A DNA stretch of 64,000 nucleotides, taken from the NCBI RefSeq assembly GCF_000455205.1, contig NZ_AUWQ01000007.1:1-64000 (forward strand). The letters are read 5' to 3'. This document shows positions 45,820 through 55,618 of the stretch, piece after piece (the stretch's first letter is position 1; every line of letters begins with the position of its first letter). This stretch comes from Mycobacterium sp. UM_CSW. GTDB lineage: Bacteria; Actinomycetota; Actinomycetes; Mycobacteriales; Mycobacteriaceae. A model generated the notes under the pieces. It was not told the origin of the DNA and made no database searches. It was given only the letters and a program-made list of their open reading frames with translations. Both the position numbers and the translations under genes were made by a program.

Positions 45820-46479
45820 GTGCAAAAGCAGCTTCGCCGGCTCGGGGTGATGGGTGGGACGTTCGACCCCATCCATTACGGCCACCTGGTGGCCGCCAGC
45901 GAGGTCGCCGACCTGTTCGACCTGGACCAGGTGGTCTTCGTGCCCAGCGGCCAGCCCTGGCAGAAGAGCCGGCAGGTTTCCGCCGCCGAGGACCGTTATC
46001 TGATGACGGTGATCGCGACGGCGTCCAACCCGCGGTTCTCGGTGAGCCGCGTCGACATCGACCGCGCCGGGCCCACCTACACCCGCGACACGCTGGCCGA
46101 CCTGCACGCGCTGAACCCCGAATCGCAGCTGTACTTCATCACCGGTGCGGACGCGCTCGAGTCGATCCTGTCGTGGCAGGGCTGGGAGGAGCTGTTCGGG
46201 TTGGCGCGCTTCATCGGCGTCAGCCGTCCCGGATATGAGCTGCGCCGCGAACACGTCACCGGCGTCCTCGGCGAGCTCACCGAGGACGCGCTGACCCTCG
46301 TGGAGGTTCCGGCGCTGGCGATCTCGTCGACCGACTGCCGCCGGCGCGCCGAGGAGGGCCGCCCGCTGTGGTACCTGATGCCCGACGGTGTGGTGCAGTA
46401 CGTGTCGAAGCGTCGCCTGTACCGAACGGCCGAACCCAATACGCGCCCAACGACATTCGCGGCGGGAAACAACACGTGA
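45820..46479 (+). CDS. nadD: Nicotinate-nucleotide adenylyltransferase
   Basis: A 219-residue nucleotidyltransferase that makes deamido-NAD, the substrate of NadE. Motifs are [16 protein letters not shown] (the GxFxPxHxGH phosphate-binding signature), [26 protein letters not shown], and ISSTDCRRR near the C-terminus. The GTG start gives [13 protein letters not shown]. The tail ([14 protein letters not shown]) resembles M. tuberculosis NadD. Its stop overlaps rsfS by a GTGA. Confidence 0.96.
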   Translation: MQKQLRRLGVMGGTFDPIHYGHLVAASEVADLFDLDQVVFVPSGQPWQKSRQVSAAEDRYLMTVIATASNPRFSVSRVDIDRAGPTYTRDTLADLHALNPESQLYFITGADALESILSWQGWEELFGLARFIGVSRPGYELRREHVTGVLGELTEDALTLVEVPALAISSTDCRRRAEEGRPLWYLMPDGVVQYVSKRRLYRTAEPNTRPTTFAAGNNT

Positions 46480-46871
46480 CCGCCACCCAGGAAGCCATCG
46501 ACATGGCCACGGTGGCGGCCGGCGCGGCCGCCTCGAAACTCGCCAACGACGTACTCGTCATCGACGTCTCGAGCCAGCTGGTGATCACGGACTGCTTCGT
46601 CATCGCCTCGGCGTCCAACGAGCGGCAGGTCAACGCCATCGTCGACGAGGTCGAGGAGAAGATGCGCAAGGCCGGCTACCGCCCGGCGCGGCGCGAGGGC
46701 GCCCGGGAAGGCCGCTGGACCCTGCTCGACTACCGCGACATCGTCGTGCACATCCAGCACCAGGACGACCGGAACTTCTACGCGCTGGACCGGCTGTGGG
46801 GCGACTGCCCAGTGATCTCGGTGGACCTCGACGACCCGGAAGGTCCTGCAGACTCGGCGAGCGCGCGATGA
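46476..46871 (+). CDS. rsfS: Ribosomal silencing factor RsfS
   Basis: A 131-residue protein that binds L14 and blocks 50S-30S joining when nutrients are short. Recognised by [25 protein letters not shown] and [23 protein letters not shown], ending [11 protein letters not shown]. The GTG start overlaps the nadD stop (46476-46479). A longer upstream extension lies inside nadD and is ignored. The nadD-rsfS pairing is standard in actinobacteria. Confidence 0.95.
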   Translation: MTATQEAIDMATVAAGAAASKLANDVLVIDVSSQLVITDCFVIASASNERQVNAIVDEVEEKMRKAGYRPARREGAREGRWTLLDYRDIVVHIQHQDDRNFYALDRLWGDCPVISVDLDDPEGPADSASAR

Positions 46872-47542
46872 GGATCCGCCGCCTGGTGATGCTCCGGCAC
46901 GGCCAAACCGACTTCAACGCCGGCAGCCGGATGCAGGGACAGCTGGACTCCGCGCTCACCGAACTCGGTCGCGCCCAGGCGGTCGCCGCCGCCGAAGTGC
47001 TGGGCAAGCTGCCGCCGCTGCTGATCGTTTCGTCGGACCTGCATCGCGCCTACGACACCGCGGTCACGCTTGGGGAGCGGACCGGGTTGACGGTCCGGGT
47101 GGACCCGCGGTTGCGCGAGACCCATTTGGGCGACTGGCAGGGGCTGACGCACACCGAGGTCGACGCGCAGGCCCCCGGCGCGCGGCTGGCCTGGCGCGAC
47201 GACGCCAGGTGGGCGCCGCACGGCGGGGAAAGCAGGGTCGACGTGGCCGCGCGAAGCGTGCCGGTGGTCGCCGAGCTGGTGGCCGGCGAGCCGGAATGGG
47301 GTGACCCCGACGGCCCGGACCGACCCGTGGTGCTGGTGGCGCACGGGGGTCTGATCGCGGCCCTGTCCGCCGCGTTGCTCAAGCTGCCGGTCGACAACTG
47401 GCCGATGCTGGGCGGCATGGGCAACGCCAGTTGGGCTCAACTGAGTGGGCATGCCGGTGACTCGGATGTCGATTTCGGCAGCATCCGGTGGCGCCTGGAC
47501 GTGTGGAACGCTTCTGCTCAGGTCGCCAACGATGTCCTCTGA
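46868..47542 (+). CDS. gpgP: Glucosyl-3-phosphoglycerate phosphatase
   Basis: A 224-residue histidine phosphatase. The phospho-acceptor is His11 in the motif [10 protein letters not shown], and the second catalytic region is [16 protein letters not shown]. The orthologue Rv2419c removes phosphate from glucosyl-3-phosphoglycerate in the first steps of methylglucose lipopolysaccharide synthesis. That assignment rests on similarity and on the next gene, octT, which acts in the same pathway. ATGA overlap with rsfS; its last 11 bases overlap octT. Confidence 0.9.
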   Translation: MRIRRLVMLRHGQTDFNAGSRMQGQLDSALTELGRAQAVAAAEVLGKLPPLLIVSSDLHRAYDTAVTLGERTGLTVRVDPRLRETHLGDWQGLTHTEVDAQAPGARLAWRDDARWAPHGGESRVDVAARSVPVVAELVAGEPEWGDPDGPDRPVVLVAHGGLIAALSAALLKLPVDNWPMLGGMGNASWAQLSGHAGDSDVDFGSIRWRLDVWNASAQVANDVL

Positions 47543-48275
47543 CGCGCCCGCGAGGCCCACCCTGCTGGTGTTCGCCGATTCCCTGTCCTATTACGGGCCC
47601 ACCGGCGGCTTGCCCGCCGACGACCCGCGCATCTGGCCCAATATCGTTGCCACCCAACTGGGTTGGGACGTGGAACTGATCGGGCGCATCGGCTGGACTT
47701 GCCGCGATGTCTGGTGGGCGGCGACGCAGGACCCGCGGGCCTGGGCGGCGCTGCCCCGGGCGGGTGCGGTGATCTTCGCGACCGGCGGGATGGATTCGCT
47801 TCCCTCGGTGCTGCCGACCGCGGTGCGCGAGCTGATCCGCTACGTGCGGCCGCCGTGGCTGCGGCGCTGGGTCCGCGACGGCTACGCGTGGCTGCAGCCC
47901 CGGCTCTCGCCGGTGGCCCGGTCGGCGCTGCCGCCGCACCTGAGCGCCGAATACCTCGAACAGACCCGCGGCGCAATCGATTTCAATCGCCCGGGCATTC
48001 CGATCGTGGCGTCGCTGCCGTCGGTGCACATCGCCGAGACGTACGGCAAGGCTCACCACGGCCGCGCGGGGACGGTGGCCGCGATCACGGAATGGGCGCA
48101 GCAACACGACATTCCCCTGGTGGATCTCAAAGCCGCTGTGGCCGAACAGGTTATGAGTGGGCGCGGCAATCCCGACGGCATCCATTGGAATTTCGAAGCC
48201 CATCAGGCGGTCGCGGAGCTGATGCTCAAGGCACTGGCAGAAGCCGGCATTGCCAACGAGAAGCCGCGCGGGTAG
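47532..48275 (+). CDS. octT: SGNH-type octanoyltransferase of MGLP synthesis (OctT, Rv2418c-type)
   Basis: A 247-residue SGNH-fold protein. The nucleophile region is [17 protein letters not shown]-like [11 protein letters not shown] supplies the Gly/Asn-type block, and the His box is [15 protein letters not shown]. The orthologue Rv2418c was characterised as the octanoyltransferase acting on diglucosylglycerate in methylglucose lipopolysaccharide synthesis. Pairing with gpgP supports the same role. The ATG at 47532, inside the end of gpgP, is chosen over an upstream frame that lies wholly in gpgP. Confidence 0.85.
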   Translation: MSSDAPARPTLLVFADSLSYYGPTGGLPADDPRIWPNIVATQLGWDVELIGRIGWTCRDVWWAATQDPRAWAALPRAGAVIFATGGMDSLPSVLPTAVRELIRYVRPPWLRRWVRDGYAWLQPRLSPVARSALPPHLSAEYLEQTRGAIDFNRPGIPIVASLPSVHIAETYGKAHHGRAGTVAAITEWAQQHDIPLVDLKAAVAEQVMSGRGNPDGIHWNFEAHQAVAELMLKALAEAGIANEKPRG

Positions 48276-48286
48276 CGGCCATGGCA

Positions 48287-48332
48287 CGCGCCGGCGACGA
48301 TGCAGAGCGAAGCGATGAGGAGGAGCGGCGCC
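48287..48332. repeat. MIRU-like intergenic repeat before degV
   Basis: The 58-base gap between octT and the DegV gene is largely filled by a sequence containing GCAGAGCGAAGCGATGAGGA, a core I recognise from mycobacterial interspersed repetitive units. Such units often lie between co-transcribed genes and, as here, supply the downstream gene's AGGAGGAG ribosome-binding site. Confidence 0.65.
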
Positions 48333-48333
48333 C

Positions 48334-49170
48334 ATGGCCGTCGTGGTGGTGACCGATGCGTCGTCGCGCCTGCCCGCCGATCTGCTCGAAAAGTGGGCCA
48401 TCCGCGTGGTTCCGTTGCACATCCTGCTCGATGGCCGCGACCTCCGCGACGGCGTGGACGACATCCCCGACGACATCTACAAGCAGCACGCGACCACCGC
48501 GGCGGCCACCCCGGCCGAACTGGCCAACGCCTATCAGCAGGCGCTGGCCGACAGCGACGGTGACGGCGTCGTGGCGGTGCACCTTTCCTCGGCGCTGTCC
48601 GGAACCTACGGGGCCGCCCAACGGACCGCGGCCGACCTCGACGCGAACGTGCGCGTCGTCGACTCGCGCTCGGCCGCAATGGGAACCGGGTTCGTGGCGC
48701 TGGCCGCCGCCCGCGCCGCGGCCGACGGCGGCGACCTGGGCGCCGTCGCGGGCGCAGCCACTTCGGCGGTGTCGCGCGGCCACGCGTTCGTGGTGGTGCA
48801 CCGGCTGGACAACCTGCGTCGCAGCGGACGCATCGGCGGGGCCACGGCGTGGCTGGGGACCGCGCTGGCGCTCAAGCCGCTGTTGCGCATCGATGACGGC
48901 AAACTCGTTCTCGCCCAACGGGTGCGGACCGTGACGGCCGCGACCGCGGCGATGATCGACCGGGTGTGCGAAGTCGTCGGCGAGAACTCCGCGGCCCTGG
49001 CGGTGCAACATGTGGCCAACCCGGAGGGCGCGAGCGAGGTGGCGGCGGAGCTGGCGCGGCGGCTGCCCGCCTGCGAGCCGGCGATCGTCGGTCCGTTGGG
49101 CCCGGTGCTCGGGCTGCACGTCGGCCCCGGGGCCGTCGCGGTGTGCCTGGACTTAGCTCCTGGCGCCTGA
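48334..49170 (+). CDS. DegV-family fatty-acid-binding protein
   Basis: A 278-residue DegV protein. The N-terminal VVVTDASSRLPADLLEKWAIRVVPLHILLDG and AVHLSSALSGTYGAAQ blocks bind the fatty-acid carboxylate; VDSRSAAMGTGF and the C-terminal domain VGPLGPVLGLHVGPGAVAV complete the fold. In Gram-positives, FakB-type DegV proteins present fatty acids to a FakA kinase; no FakA is nearby here. Equivalent to Rv2417c. Its last 18 bases overlap the convergent MmpL gene; this marks the end of the recognised backbone block. Confidence 0.93.
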   Translation: MAVVVVTDASSRLPADLLEKWAIRVVPLHILLDGRDLRDGVDDIPDDIYKQHATTAAATPAELANAYQQALADSDGDGVVAVHLSSALSGTYGAAQRTAADLDANVRVVDSRSAAMGTGFVALAAARAAADGGDLGAVAGAATSAVSRGHAFVVVHRLDNLRRSGRIGGATAWLGTALALKPLLRIDDGKLVLAQRVRTVTAATAAMIDRVCEVVGENSAALAVQHVANPEGASEVAAELARRLPACEPAIVGPLGPVLGLHVGPGAVAVCLDLAPGA

Positions 49171-52074
49171 CGCCACCGGTGCCGCCACGGCCGGGGGACG
49201 GCCGTAGTCACCGCGCGGGTGCACGACGAGCGGCCACCAGAACCAGCGACCGAGCAGGGTGGCGATCGACGGCATCAGCAGCGTGCGCACGATCAGGGTG
49301 TCGAGCAGCAGGCCGATGCATACCGTGGACCCGAACTGCCCCAGCACGCGCAGTTCGCTGCCGAGCATCGCCGCCATGGTGAAGGCGAACACCAGGCCCG
49401 CTGCCGTCACCACCCCACCGGTGCCGGCCATCGAGCGGATGATCCCCGTCTTGAGCCCGTGGTGGATCTCCTCTTTGAACCGCGACACCAGTAGCAGGTT
49501 GTAGTCAGATCCGACCGCCAGCAGGATGATGACCGACAGCGCCATCACGATCCAGTGGATTCTGATGCCGAACAGGTCCTGCCAAATCAGCACCGACAGC
49601 CCGAATGACGCGGCGATCGAACTGGCCGCGGTGCCGACGATCACCAGCGCAGCAACCACGCTCCGGGTGAGCAGCAGCATGATCATGAAGATCAGCGTCA
49701 GGGCCGACACCACCGCGATCATCAGGTCATATTTTTCGCCGTCGGCCATGTCCCGGAACGTCGCGGCGGTTCCGCCGAGATACACCCGGGCATCCGACAG
49801 CGAGGACTGTTTCAACGCCTCCTGCGCGGCGGTGCGTTCGGCGTCGACCCGTGCGATGCCCTCCGGCGTCATCGGATCACCCTGATGGGTGATGAAGAAC
49901 CGGGCCGACTTACCGTCCGGCGACAGGAACATGCGAAGGCCCGTCTGGAAATCGGGGTTGTCGAAGGCCTCCGGCGGCAGGTAGAAGAAGTCGTCGTTCT
50001 TGGACTGATCGAAGCTTTGCCCCATCACGATGGCGGTGTTGCTCATCGCCTCCATCTGATCGATCATCGCCTTGAACGTCTGGTAGAGCGTCAGCGTGAT
50101 GCCCCTGGTGTTCTTCAGCGTCGAGATCAGCACGGGGAACAGCGCATTCAGGTCGTGGGTGGCCTTGGCGGTGTGCGCGATATCGGCGGTGAGGTAGTGG
50201 AACTGCTCGGCGAGCTGATCGAAGCCGTCGAACGTGTCGAAGAGGGACCGGATGCCGATGCACAACGGGATGTCGTAGCAGTGCCTCTCCCAGTAGAAGT
50301 AGCTACGTACCGGCCGGAAGGTGTCGTCGAAATCCGCGATGTGGTCGCGCAACTTGTCGGTGATCTGCGATGTCACCTCGGTGGTCTTCGCGCTGTCGTC
50401 GGCGGCGTTGGCCAAATCCAGCGACACCTCGTACTGGCGTTGCGTGGTGTCGATCTGGGTCTGCAGATCATCGGCCATCCGCAGGATGTCGGCAATGCGG
50501 TCCTTGAGGAAGCTCATGTTCTGCATCGTCGTCTGGCTCTGGATGCTGTTCTGGAACGGAATCGAGCTGTGCTGGATGGGGATTCCCAGCGGCCGGGTGA
50601 TGTCCTGGACCATGGCGATGCCCTGCGTGCGCATCTCGTTCTTTGCCACCCGGTCCAACACCAGCATGTCGGCCGGGTTTCGCATGTCGTGGTCGGACTC
50701 GACCATCAACAGGTCGGGATTCATTCGCGCCTCGGAGAAATGCCGGTTCGCCGCCTCTTGCCCTTGATTGGACGGGGCTGACAACGGCAGGTAATGGCGG
50801 TCGTTGTAGCTCGTGTGGTAGCTCGGCAGGGCGATCATGCCGACCAGCACGACCGCGCCACTGACGGCCAAAATCGGTGCGGGCCAACGCACTACCGCGG
50901 TGCCCACCCGCCGCCACAGCCGACCGCGCTTGGCCTGCCGTTCGAAGAAGTGGAAGCGGCTGCCGACGAAGACCACGGCGGGCCCCAGGCTCAGTCCGGC
51001 CGCGACCACGACCAGCATGCCGATCGCGACGGGTGCGCCCATGGTGTTGAACCAGGGCAACCGCGAAAAGCTCAGGCAATAGGTCGCACCGGCGATCGTC
51101 AGGCCCGAACCCAGGACGACCGGAGCGACGCCCTTGAACGTGGTGTAGTACGCGCTTTCTCGATCCTCGCCGGCGGCGAGCGCTTCCTGGTAGCGGCCGA
51201 CGAGGAAGATGCCGTAGTCGGTCCCGGCGGCGATCGCCAGCATGGTGAGGATGTTCGCGGCGAAGGTGGTGAGCCCGAATGCGTTGTGATACGCGAGAAC
51301 CGCGACGACCCCGCGCGCACACGCCAGGGCGACAAAGGTCATGAACAGCTGGAGCAGCGTGGTGACGATGGACCGGTAGACCAGCAGCAACATGATCGCG
51401 ATGGCGCCCAGCGTGAACAGGGTGATCTTGGCCAGGCTGGCGTTGCCGATGATGTGCATGTCGTCGGACAGCGCGGCGGGACCGGTGACGTAGGCCTTCA
51501 CACCGGGCGGCGCCTTGTTCTCCTCGATCACCTTGCGGACCGCGTCCACGGACTCGTTGGCCTGTGTGGTGCCCTGGTTACCGGCGAGGTTTATCTGCAC
51601 ATAGGCGGCCTTGGCGTCGGCGCTCTGTGCCCCGGCCGCGGTCAGCCGGTCTCCCCAGAAGTCCTGGATGTGCTGGATGTGCTTGGAATCCTGCCGCAGT
51701 TGGCGAATGACGTTGTCGTAGTAGTGGTGCGCGTCGGGGCCGAGGGGTTGTTGGCCCTCCAGCACGATCATGACGGTGCTGTTGGAGTCGAATTCGCGGA
51801 AGTTGTGGCCCATCCGCATCATGGCCTTCATCGACGGCGCGTCCAGCGGAGCCATCGGCGCCGAATGCGCCTCGCCGACTTTTTCCAGCGTGGGGACGAT
51901 GACATTCACCAACACGGTGACCGCCACCCAGCCCAAAATGATCGGTATCGCGAAGATTCGGATCGCGTGGGGCAGATACGGGCGGTGGCCGCGATCCGCC
52001 ATGCTGGGCTTGGTTCTGATCGGACCGGTGTCCGCCGTGCTCGCGTCGCGCTCCGCCTTGTCGATGTCGGTCAT
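49153..52074 (-). CDS. MmpL-family RND transporter (MmpL4/5-like)
   Basis: A 973-residue inner-membrane RND transporter with 12 predicted TM helices in two halves and two periplasmic loops. Features include the N-terminal HAIRIFAIPIILGWVAVTVLVN, the central TM block AGTDYGIFLVGRYQEAL (GTDY motif for proton relay), and its second-half counterpart VGSDYNLLLVSRFKEE. MmpL4/5-type proteins work with an MmpS partner to export lipids, siderophores or drugs. mmpS is immediately upstream with a four-base overlap. Start taken at 52074; a longer frame runs back through mmpS and is not real. Confidence 0.94.
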   Translation of the reverse strand: MTDIDKAERDASTADTGPIRTKPSMADRGHRPYLPHAIRIFAIPIILGWVAVTVLVNVIVPTLEKVGEAHSAPMAPLDAPSMKAMMRMGHNFREFDSNSTVMIVLEGQQPLGPDAHHYYDNVIRQLRQDSKHIQHIQDFWGDRLTAAGAQSADAKAAYVQINLAGNQGTTQANESVDAVRKVIEENKAPPGVKAYVTGPAALSDDMHIIGNASLAKITLFTLGAIAIMLLLVYRSIVTTLLQLFMTFVALACARGVVAVLAYHNAFGLTTFAANILTMLAIAAGTDYGIFLVGRYQEALAAGEDRESAYYTTFKGVAPVVLGSGLTIAGATYCLSFSRLPWFNTMGAPVAIGMLVVVAAGLSLGPAVVFVGSRFHFFERQAKRGRLWRRVGTAVVRWPAPILAVSGAVVLVGMIALPSYHTSYNDRHYLPLSAPSNQGQEAANRHFSEARMNPDLLMVESDHDMRNPADMLVLDRVAKNEMRTQGIAMVQDITRPLGIPIQHSSIPFQNSIQSQTTMQNMSFLKDRIADILRMADDLQTQIDTTQRQYEVSLDLANAADDSAKTTEVTSQITDKLRDHIADFDDTFRPVRSYFYWERHCYDIPLCIGIRSLFDTFDGFDQLAEQFHYLTADIAHTAKATHDLNALFPVLISTLKNTRGITLTLYQTFKAMIDQMEAMSNTAIVMGQSFDQSKNDDFFYLPPEAFDNPDFQTGLRMFLSPDGKSARFFITHQGDPMTPEGIARVDAERTAAQEALKQSSLSDARVYLGGTAATFRDMADGEKYDLMIAVVSALTLIFMIMLLLTRSVVAALVIVGTAASSIAASFGLSVLIWQDLFGIRIHWIVMALSVIILLAVGSDYNLLLVSRFKEEIHHGLKTGIIRSMAGTGGVVTAAGLVFAFTMAAMLGSELRVLGQFGSTVCIGLLLDTLIVRTLLMPSIATLLGRWFWWPLVVHPRGDYGRPPAVAAPVASGARS

Positions 52075-52508
52075 GCGGACTTCACCAGGCAGAAGGTCTG
52101 GGCGTTGTGGCCGTCGGAATTCTGGCTGTCGCGGACGACGCCGTCCACGCTGATCTTGCAGCTGATTCGGCTGCCGTCGCTTTGCGCCATGATGTTGGCG
52201 CTCACCGAGGGAAGCGTGGTGGAGATGGTGGTCGACCAGGGCAGCGGCGCGTTGTTGATCTGGTGGGTGTTGGCGTTCTCGTCCCAGTAGTTGATGTTCG
52301 CGGTGGATCCGGGCGGCCCGGAGATGTCGTAGACGACGACCTTCGGATTGAACTGCACGATCTCGATCCCCTTGCCCGCATTCGCGTTGAGGTCCTGGGA
52401 CCCGAAAATTTTGTGTAGCCGCGAGACCACCAAGGCCGAGACGGCGAGCACGACCACCAACACCAGAGGAATCCACGCTCGCCTGAGCGCCCGGGTTAGG
52501 GCCTTCAT
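52071..52508 (-). CDS. MmpS-family membrane accessory protein
   Basis: A 145-residue protein with an N-terminal basic patch and one TM helix (WIPLVLVVVLAVSALVV) and a periplasmic beta-sandwich domain (IVQFNPKVVVYDISGPPGST, INYWDENANTHQI, SRISCKISVDGVVRDSQNS). MmpS proteins act as periplasmic adaptors for the paired MmpL. It is translationally coupled to the MmpL gene. The 144-base gap upstream separates it from the reductase-like gene and probably holds its promoter. Confidence 0.94.
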   Translation of the reverse strand: MKALTRALRRAWIPLVLVVVLAVSALVVSRLHKIFGSQDLNANAGKGIEIVQFNPKVVVYDISGPPGSTANINYWDENANTHQINNAPLPWSTTISTTLPSVSANIMAQSDGSRISCKISVDGVVRDSQNSDGHNAQTFCLVKSA

Positions 52509-52652
52509 CTTGACCGCCTTCCGCTCGCCCCGTGCGGATCACCGCCGTCGCCGACAACACCCGTTGCCGATACATTGCTCAGCTAAGCATCGTAGACCTA
52601 GTGCACGGAACCGTTCCTCTGGGTCCGCGCTAACGGGGCGGCCGACGCTGGG

Positions 52653-53711
52653 TTAGCGCGTCACCCGGCCGGTGACCGGCGGCAGATCGGCAAGCGTGAC
52701 AATCCCGGGCCTGGCTGCGACGACAGCCGGAACGGCGTTGGTAACCGGCATCGCGGTGTAGATCATTCCCAGTCCCATGAAGCCGGGTTCCGTCCAATCC
52801 TTCGGCGGCAGGCAATGCAGGACGGTGCGCATGTTGGGCAGGCCGAACACCTGGATGACGTGGCCGTGCTCCAGCGGTTTGGGCGGGACCACATGGCTGC
52901 CCATGGTCCAGTTGAATCCGACGCTGACCACGTTGCGGTCGCCCTCCCAGCCGCGGTGGTAGCCGTAGACGCTGCCGACCGTTCCCTCGGGGATCTTCAT
53001 GAAGCCCAGATCGGAGTCGGCGGTGGCCGCGGTGAACGTGACGTCGAACGTCATCTTGTCCAGTTTGGCGCCGACCGCGTCGGCCATCATCGCGGCCGAT
53101 TCCGCGAAGACCTCGCTTTCCCGGCGGACGCTTTCCGCCAGTCCCGGCGTGTCGGGGTCTTGCGAGAACCCCATCGCCGTTTGCGTTTCCGCCGACTCAT
53201 ACGTCGAGCAGTCCACCGACTCGGTGATGCGGATCTCGTCGACGCGCTCGCACGATGCGGACAGCACCATCCCGACCATGTTCGTCATCCCGGGGTGCGC
53301 TCCGCTGCCGAAGATCGTCGCACCGCCCCGTTCGCAGGCGTCCTGGATGCGCTTGCGGTCCTGGGGTGTTTGCTTGCCGCCGGTGATCCAGGCGGCGCTG
53401 GTGCACACGTTGACGCCCGACTCCAGCAGCCGCACCAGTTCGTCGACGTTCGGCCACAAGGGGTTGTAGCAGCACGCGTCGGGTCGCAGCGCCAGCAGCG
53501 CATCGATGTCGTTGGTGGCCTTGATCCCCGTCGGCTCCGGCCAGCCGGACAGCTCGGCGGCGTCCACGCCGACCTTTTCGGCGCCGTGGGCATACACCCC
53601 GACCAGTTCCATGTCCGGTCGGCCGATGATGGCGTGCAGCGACCGCCGCCCGATGTTGCCGGTCGTCCACTGGATCACGCGATAGGGACGGTCTGCGCTG
53701 GTCGGGCTCAT
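52653..53711 (-). CDS. NAD(P)-binding dihydrodipicolinate reductase-like protein
   Basis: A 352-residue protein with an N-terminal Rossmann domain (YRVIQWTTGNIGRRSLHAIIG, GxxGxx loop) and a C-terminal domain like those of dihydrodipicolinate reductase / amine dehydrogenase-type proteins common in actinobacteria. Several Cys and a YNPLWPNVDELVRLLE region are present. Substrate unknown. The ATG at 53711 with AAAGGAG 8 bases upstream is preferred over an earlier in-frame ATG. It stands between the MmpS/MmpL pair and the lipid-synthesis operon, so it may act on a lipid precursor, but that is inference only. Confidence 0.8.
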   Translation of the reverse strand: MSPTSADRPYRVIQWTTGNIGRRSLHAIIGRPDMELVGVYAHGAEKVGVDAAELSGWPEPTGIKATNDIDALLALRPDACCYNPLWPNVDELVRLLESGVNVCTSAAWITGGKQTPQDRKRIQDACERGGATIFGSGAHPGMTNMVGMVLSASCERVDEIRITESVDCSTYESAETQTAMGFSQDPDTPGLAESVRRESEVFAESAAMMADAVGAKLDKMTFDVTFTAATADSDLGFMKIPEGTVGSVYGYHRGWEGDRNVVSVGFNWTMGSHVVPPKPLEHGHVIQVFGLPNMRTVLHCLPPKDWTEPGFMGLGMIYTAMPVTNAVPAVVAARPGIVTLADLPPVTGRVTR

Positions 53712-53825
53712 TGGGGGCTCCTTTGCCGGTGCGATTGGACCCATTATGTTCAACCCGGCCCGCGAGAATGCGGGCCGGTCGTCCCGATCGACGGGAGGCC
53801 GGCCGAGTTCCTACGCGGGTTCGGC

Positions 53826-55574
53826 TTAGCCGTCCAACCGGGTGAATTGGTCGCGGCGGTATTGCTCGACGCACGCCGCGCGCCGGATCTTGCCGCTCGT
53901 CGTGGTGGGAATCGACCCCGGCGGCACCAGAACGAGGTCGCCGACATTCACGCCGTGCGCGTTGGATATCGCGGAGGTGACGTCGCGCTTGATGCAGGTG
54001 AGCCAGTGCCCGATGTCCTGGGCGTCGTCGTGGGAATGGCCTCGCTTCTTGAGCTCGACGACGGCGACCAGCTCCTCGGTGCTTCTGACCGGAACCGAGA
54101 TCGCCGCGACCCGGCCGCCCGTGATCTGCTGAACGGTCGCCTCGATGTCCTCGGGATAGTGATTGCGCCCACGGATGATCAGCAGGTCCTTGATGCGGCC
54201 GACGATGAACAGGTCACCCTCGAAGATGAAACCCAGGTCCCCGGTCTTCAGCCAGGGGCCTTCGGGGGTGCCCGGCGACGGGTCGGCGAGCGTTGCGCCG
54301 AAGCAGCGTTGCTCCTGAAGCGGTTTGCCCCAGTAGCCGTCGGCGACATTGGGCCCGTGCACCCAGATCTCGCCCACCAAGCCCTGCGCGCACTCGCGGT
54401 TGGTGTCCGAGTCGACGATCCGCAGCGTGGGTGATTGCGGCACTTGGTATTTGACCAGCGCGGTGCCGGTCCCTTCTGCACATCGCCGCGCGCGGCCCGC
54501 GGACAGCTCGTCGATGTCGAAGGCGACCGCGCTCGACGACTCATGCCAGGTGCCCGCCGTGACGAAGACGGTCGCCTCCGCCAATCCATACGAGGGACGC
54601 ATCATGTGGTCGCGAAAGTTGAAGTGGGCGAACCGGTCAACGAAACGGTGCAGCGTTGCCGGCTCGACGCGCTCGGCACCGCTGATGATGCCCAGCACCT
54701 CGCCGAGGTCGAGCCCGGCCAGGTCGGCGTCGGTTGTCTTGCGGGCGGCCAGGTCGAAGGCGAAGTTGGGCGCCGCCGACCAGGCATGAGGATTCTCGGC
54801 CAATGACCGCATCCATCTGGCCGGCCTCTCCAGGAAGGAAACCGGACTGGTCAGCTCGCCGCGATAGCCACCCAGGATCGGCGCGCAGATTCCCAGCACC
54901 AAGCCCATGTCGTGGTAGAAGGGCAACCACGACACGATCGTGGTATCCGCGGGGGCTTTGACGTGGGAGTCCGCGAAGAAGCTGCGCATCAGCTGCTCGA
55001 AATTCACCTGGAGATTGCGGTGCGAGACGATTACTCCCGTCGGCGCCCGCGTCGAACCCGAGCTGTACTGCAGATAGGCGATGCTGGGCATGTCGGCCGC
55101 CCGAACGCTCGTTCCGCCCTCCGCGTCGAGATTGAGCGAATCCATTTCGATGATCTTGGGAACGGTGGCCAGGCGGGCCTCGTCGACGTATTTGACGATG
55201 TCTTCGGCGACCGCCGACGTCGTGAGCACCACCGAGGGCGCCGTATCGGAAAGGACCGCACTCACCCGCTCATGGCTCGAGCCCTTGTGCGGCAACAGCA
55301 GCGGAACCGCGATCAGCCCGGCCTGCATGGCTCCGAGAAACGCCTCGACGTAGTCGAGGGATTGGGGGGCCAGGATCACCGCACGGTCTCCGACCGACCC
55401 GTGCTGGCTGAGCTCGCGTGCCGCGTTCATGGTTCGGCGGGACACCTGTGACCACGTGAGGCTGTGCGGAACTCCGGCCCAATCGTCGGTGTAATCGGTG
55501 AACGTGTACGCCACGTCGTCGGGCCGCAGGCTGGCACGTCCGTGCAGCATGGACAGGATTGTTGACTGAGCCAT
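53826..55574 (-). CDS. Long-chain fatty acyl-AMP ligase (FadD23/FAAL-like)
   Basis: A 582-residue adenylate-forming enzyme of the FAAL type. The P-loop is [22 protein letters not shown], with [53 protein letters not shown], and a C-terminal [18 protein letters not shown]. The YHDMGL segment and length are typical of mycobacterial FAALs, which activate fatty acids as acyl-adenylates and load them onto a partner PKS. The PKS in this locus (from 61765) is the obvious acceptor. It is the last gene of the minus-strand lipid operon, 44 bases after the Chp-like gene. Confidence 0.92.
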   Translation of the reverse strand: MAQSTILSMLHGRASLRPDDVAYTFTDYTDDWAGVPHSLTWSQVSRRTMNAARELSQHGSVGDRAVILAPQSLDYVEAFLGAMQAGLIAVPLLLPHKGSSHERVSAVLSDTAPSVVLTTSAVAEDIVKYVDEARLATVPKIIEMDSLNLDAEGGTSVRAADMPSIAYLQYSSGSTRAPTGVIVSHRNLQVNFEQLMRSFFADSHVKAPADTTIVSWLPFYHDMGLVLGICAPILGGYRGELTSPVSFLERPARWMRSLAENPHAWSAAPNFAFDLAARKTTDADLAGLDLGEVLGIISGAERVEPATLHRFVDRFAHFNFRDHMMRPSYGLAEATVFVTAGTWHESSSAVAFDIDELSAGRARRCAEGTGTALVKYQVPQSPTLRIVDSDTNRECAQGLVGEIWVHGPNVADGYWGKPLQEQRCFGATLADPSPGTPEGPWLKTGDLGFIFEGDLFIVGRIKDLLIIRGRNHYPEDIEATVQQITGGRVAAISVPVRSTEELVAVVELKKRGHSHDDAQDIGHWLTCIKRDVTSAISNAHGVNVGDLVLVPPGSIPTTTSGKIRRAACVEQYRRDQFTRLDG

Positions 55575-55618
55575 CGGGGTTACATCACGTCCGTAGTAGT
55601 TCGTCGACTCCGATGGAG

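Noticed and set aside
49885-52290. Long + strand open frames (about 300 and 500 codons) opposite the MmpL gene at 49153-52074
   Set aside because: Their Arg/Gly/Val/His-rich composition is that of a GC-rich antisense shadow, and the minus-strand frame has complete MmpL motifs.
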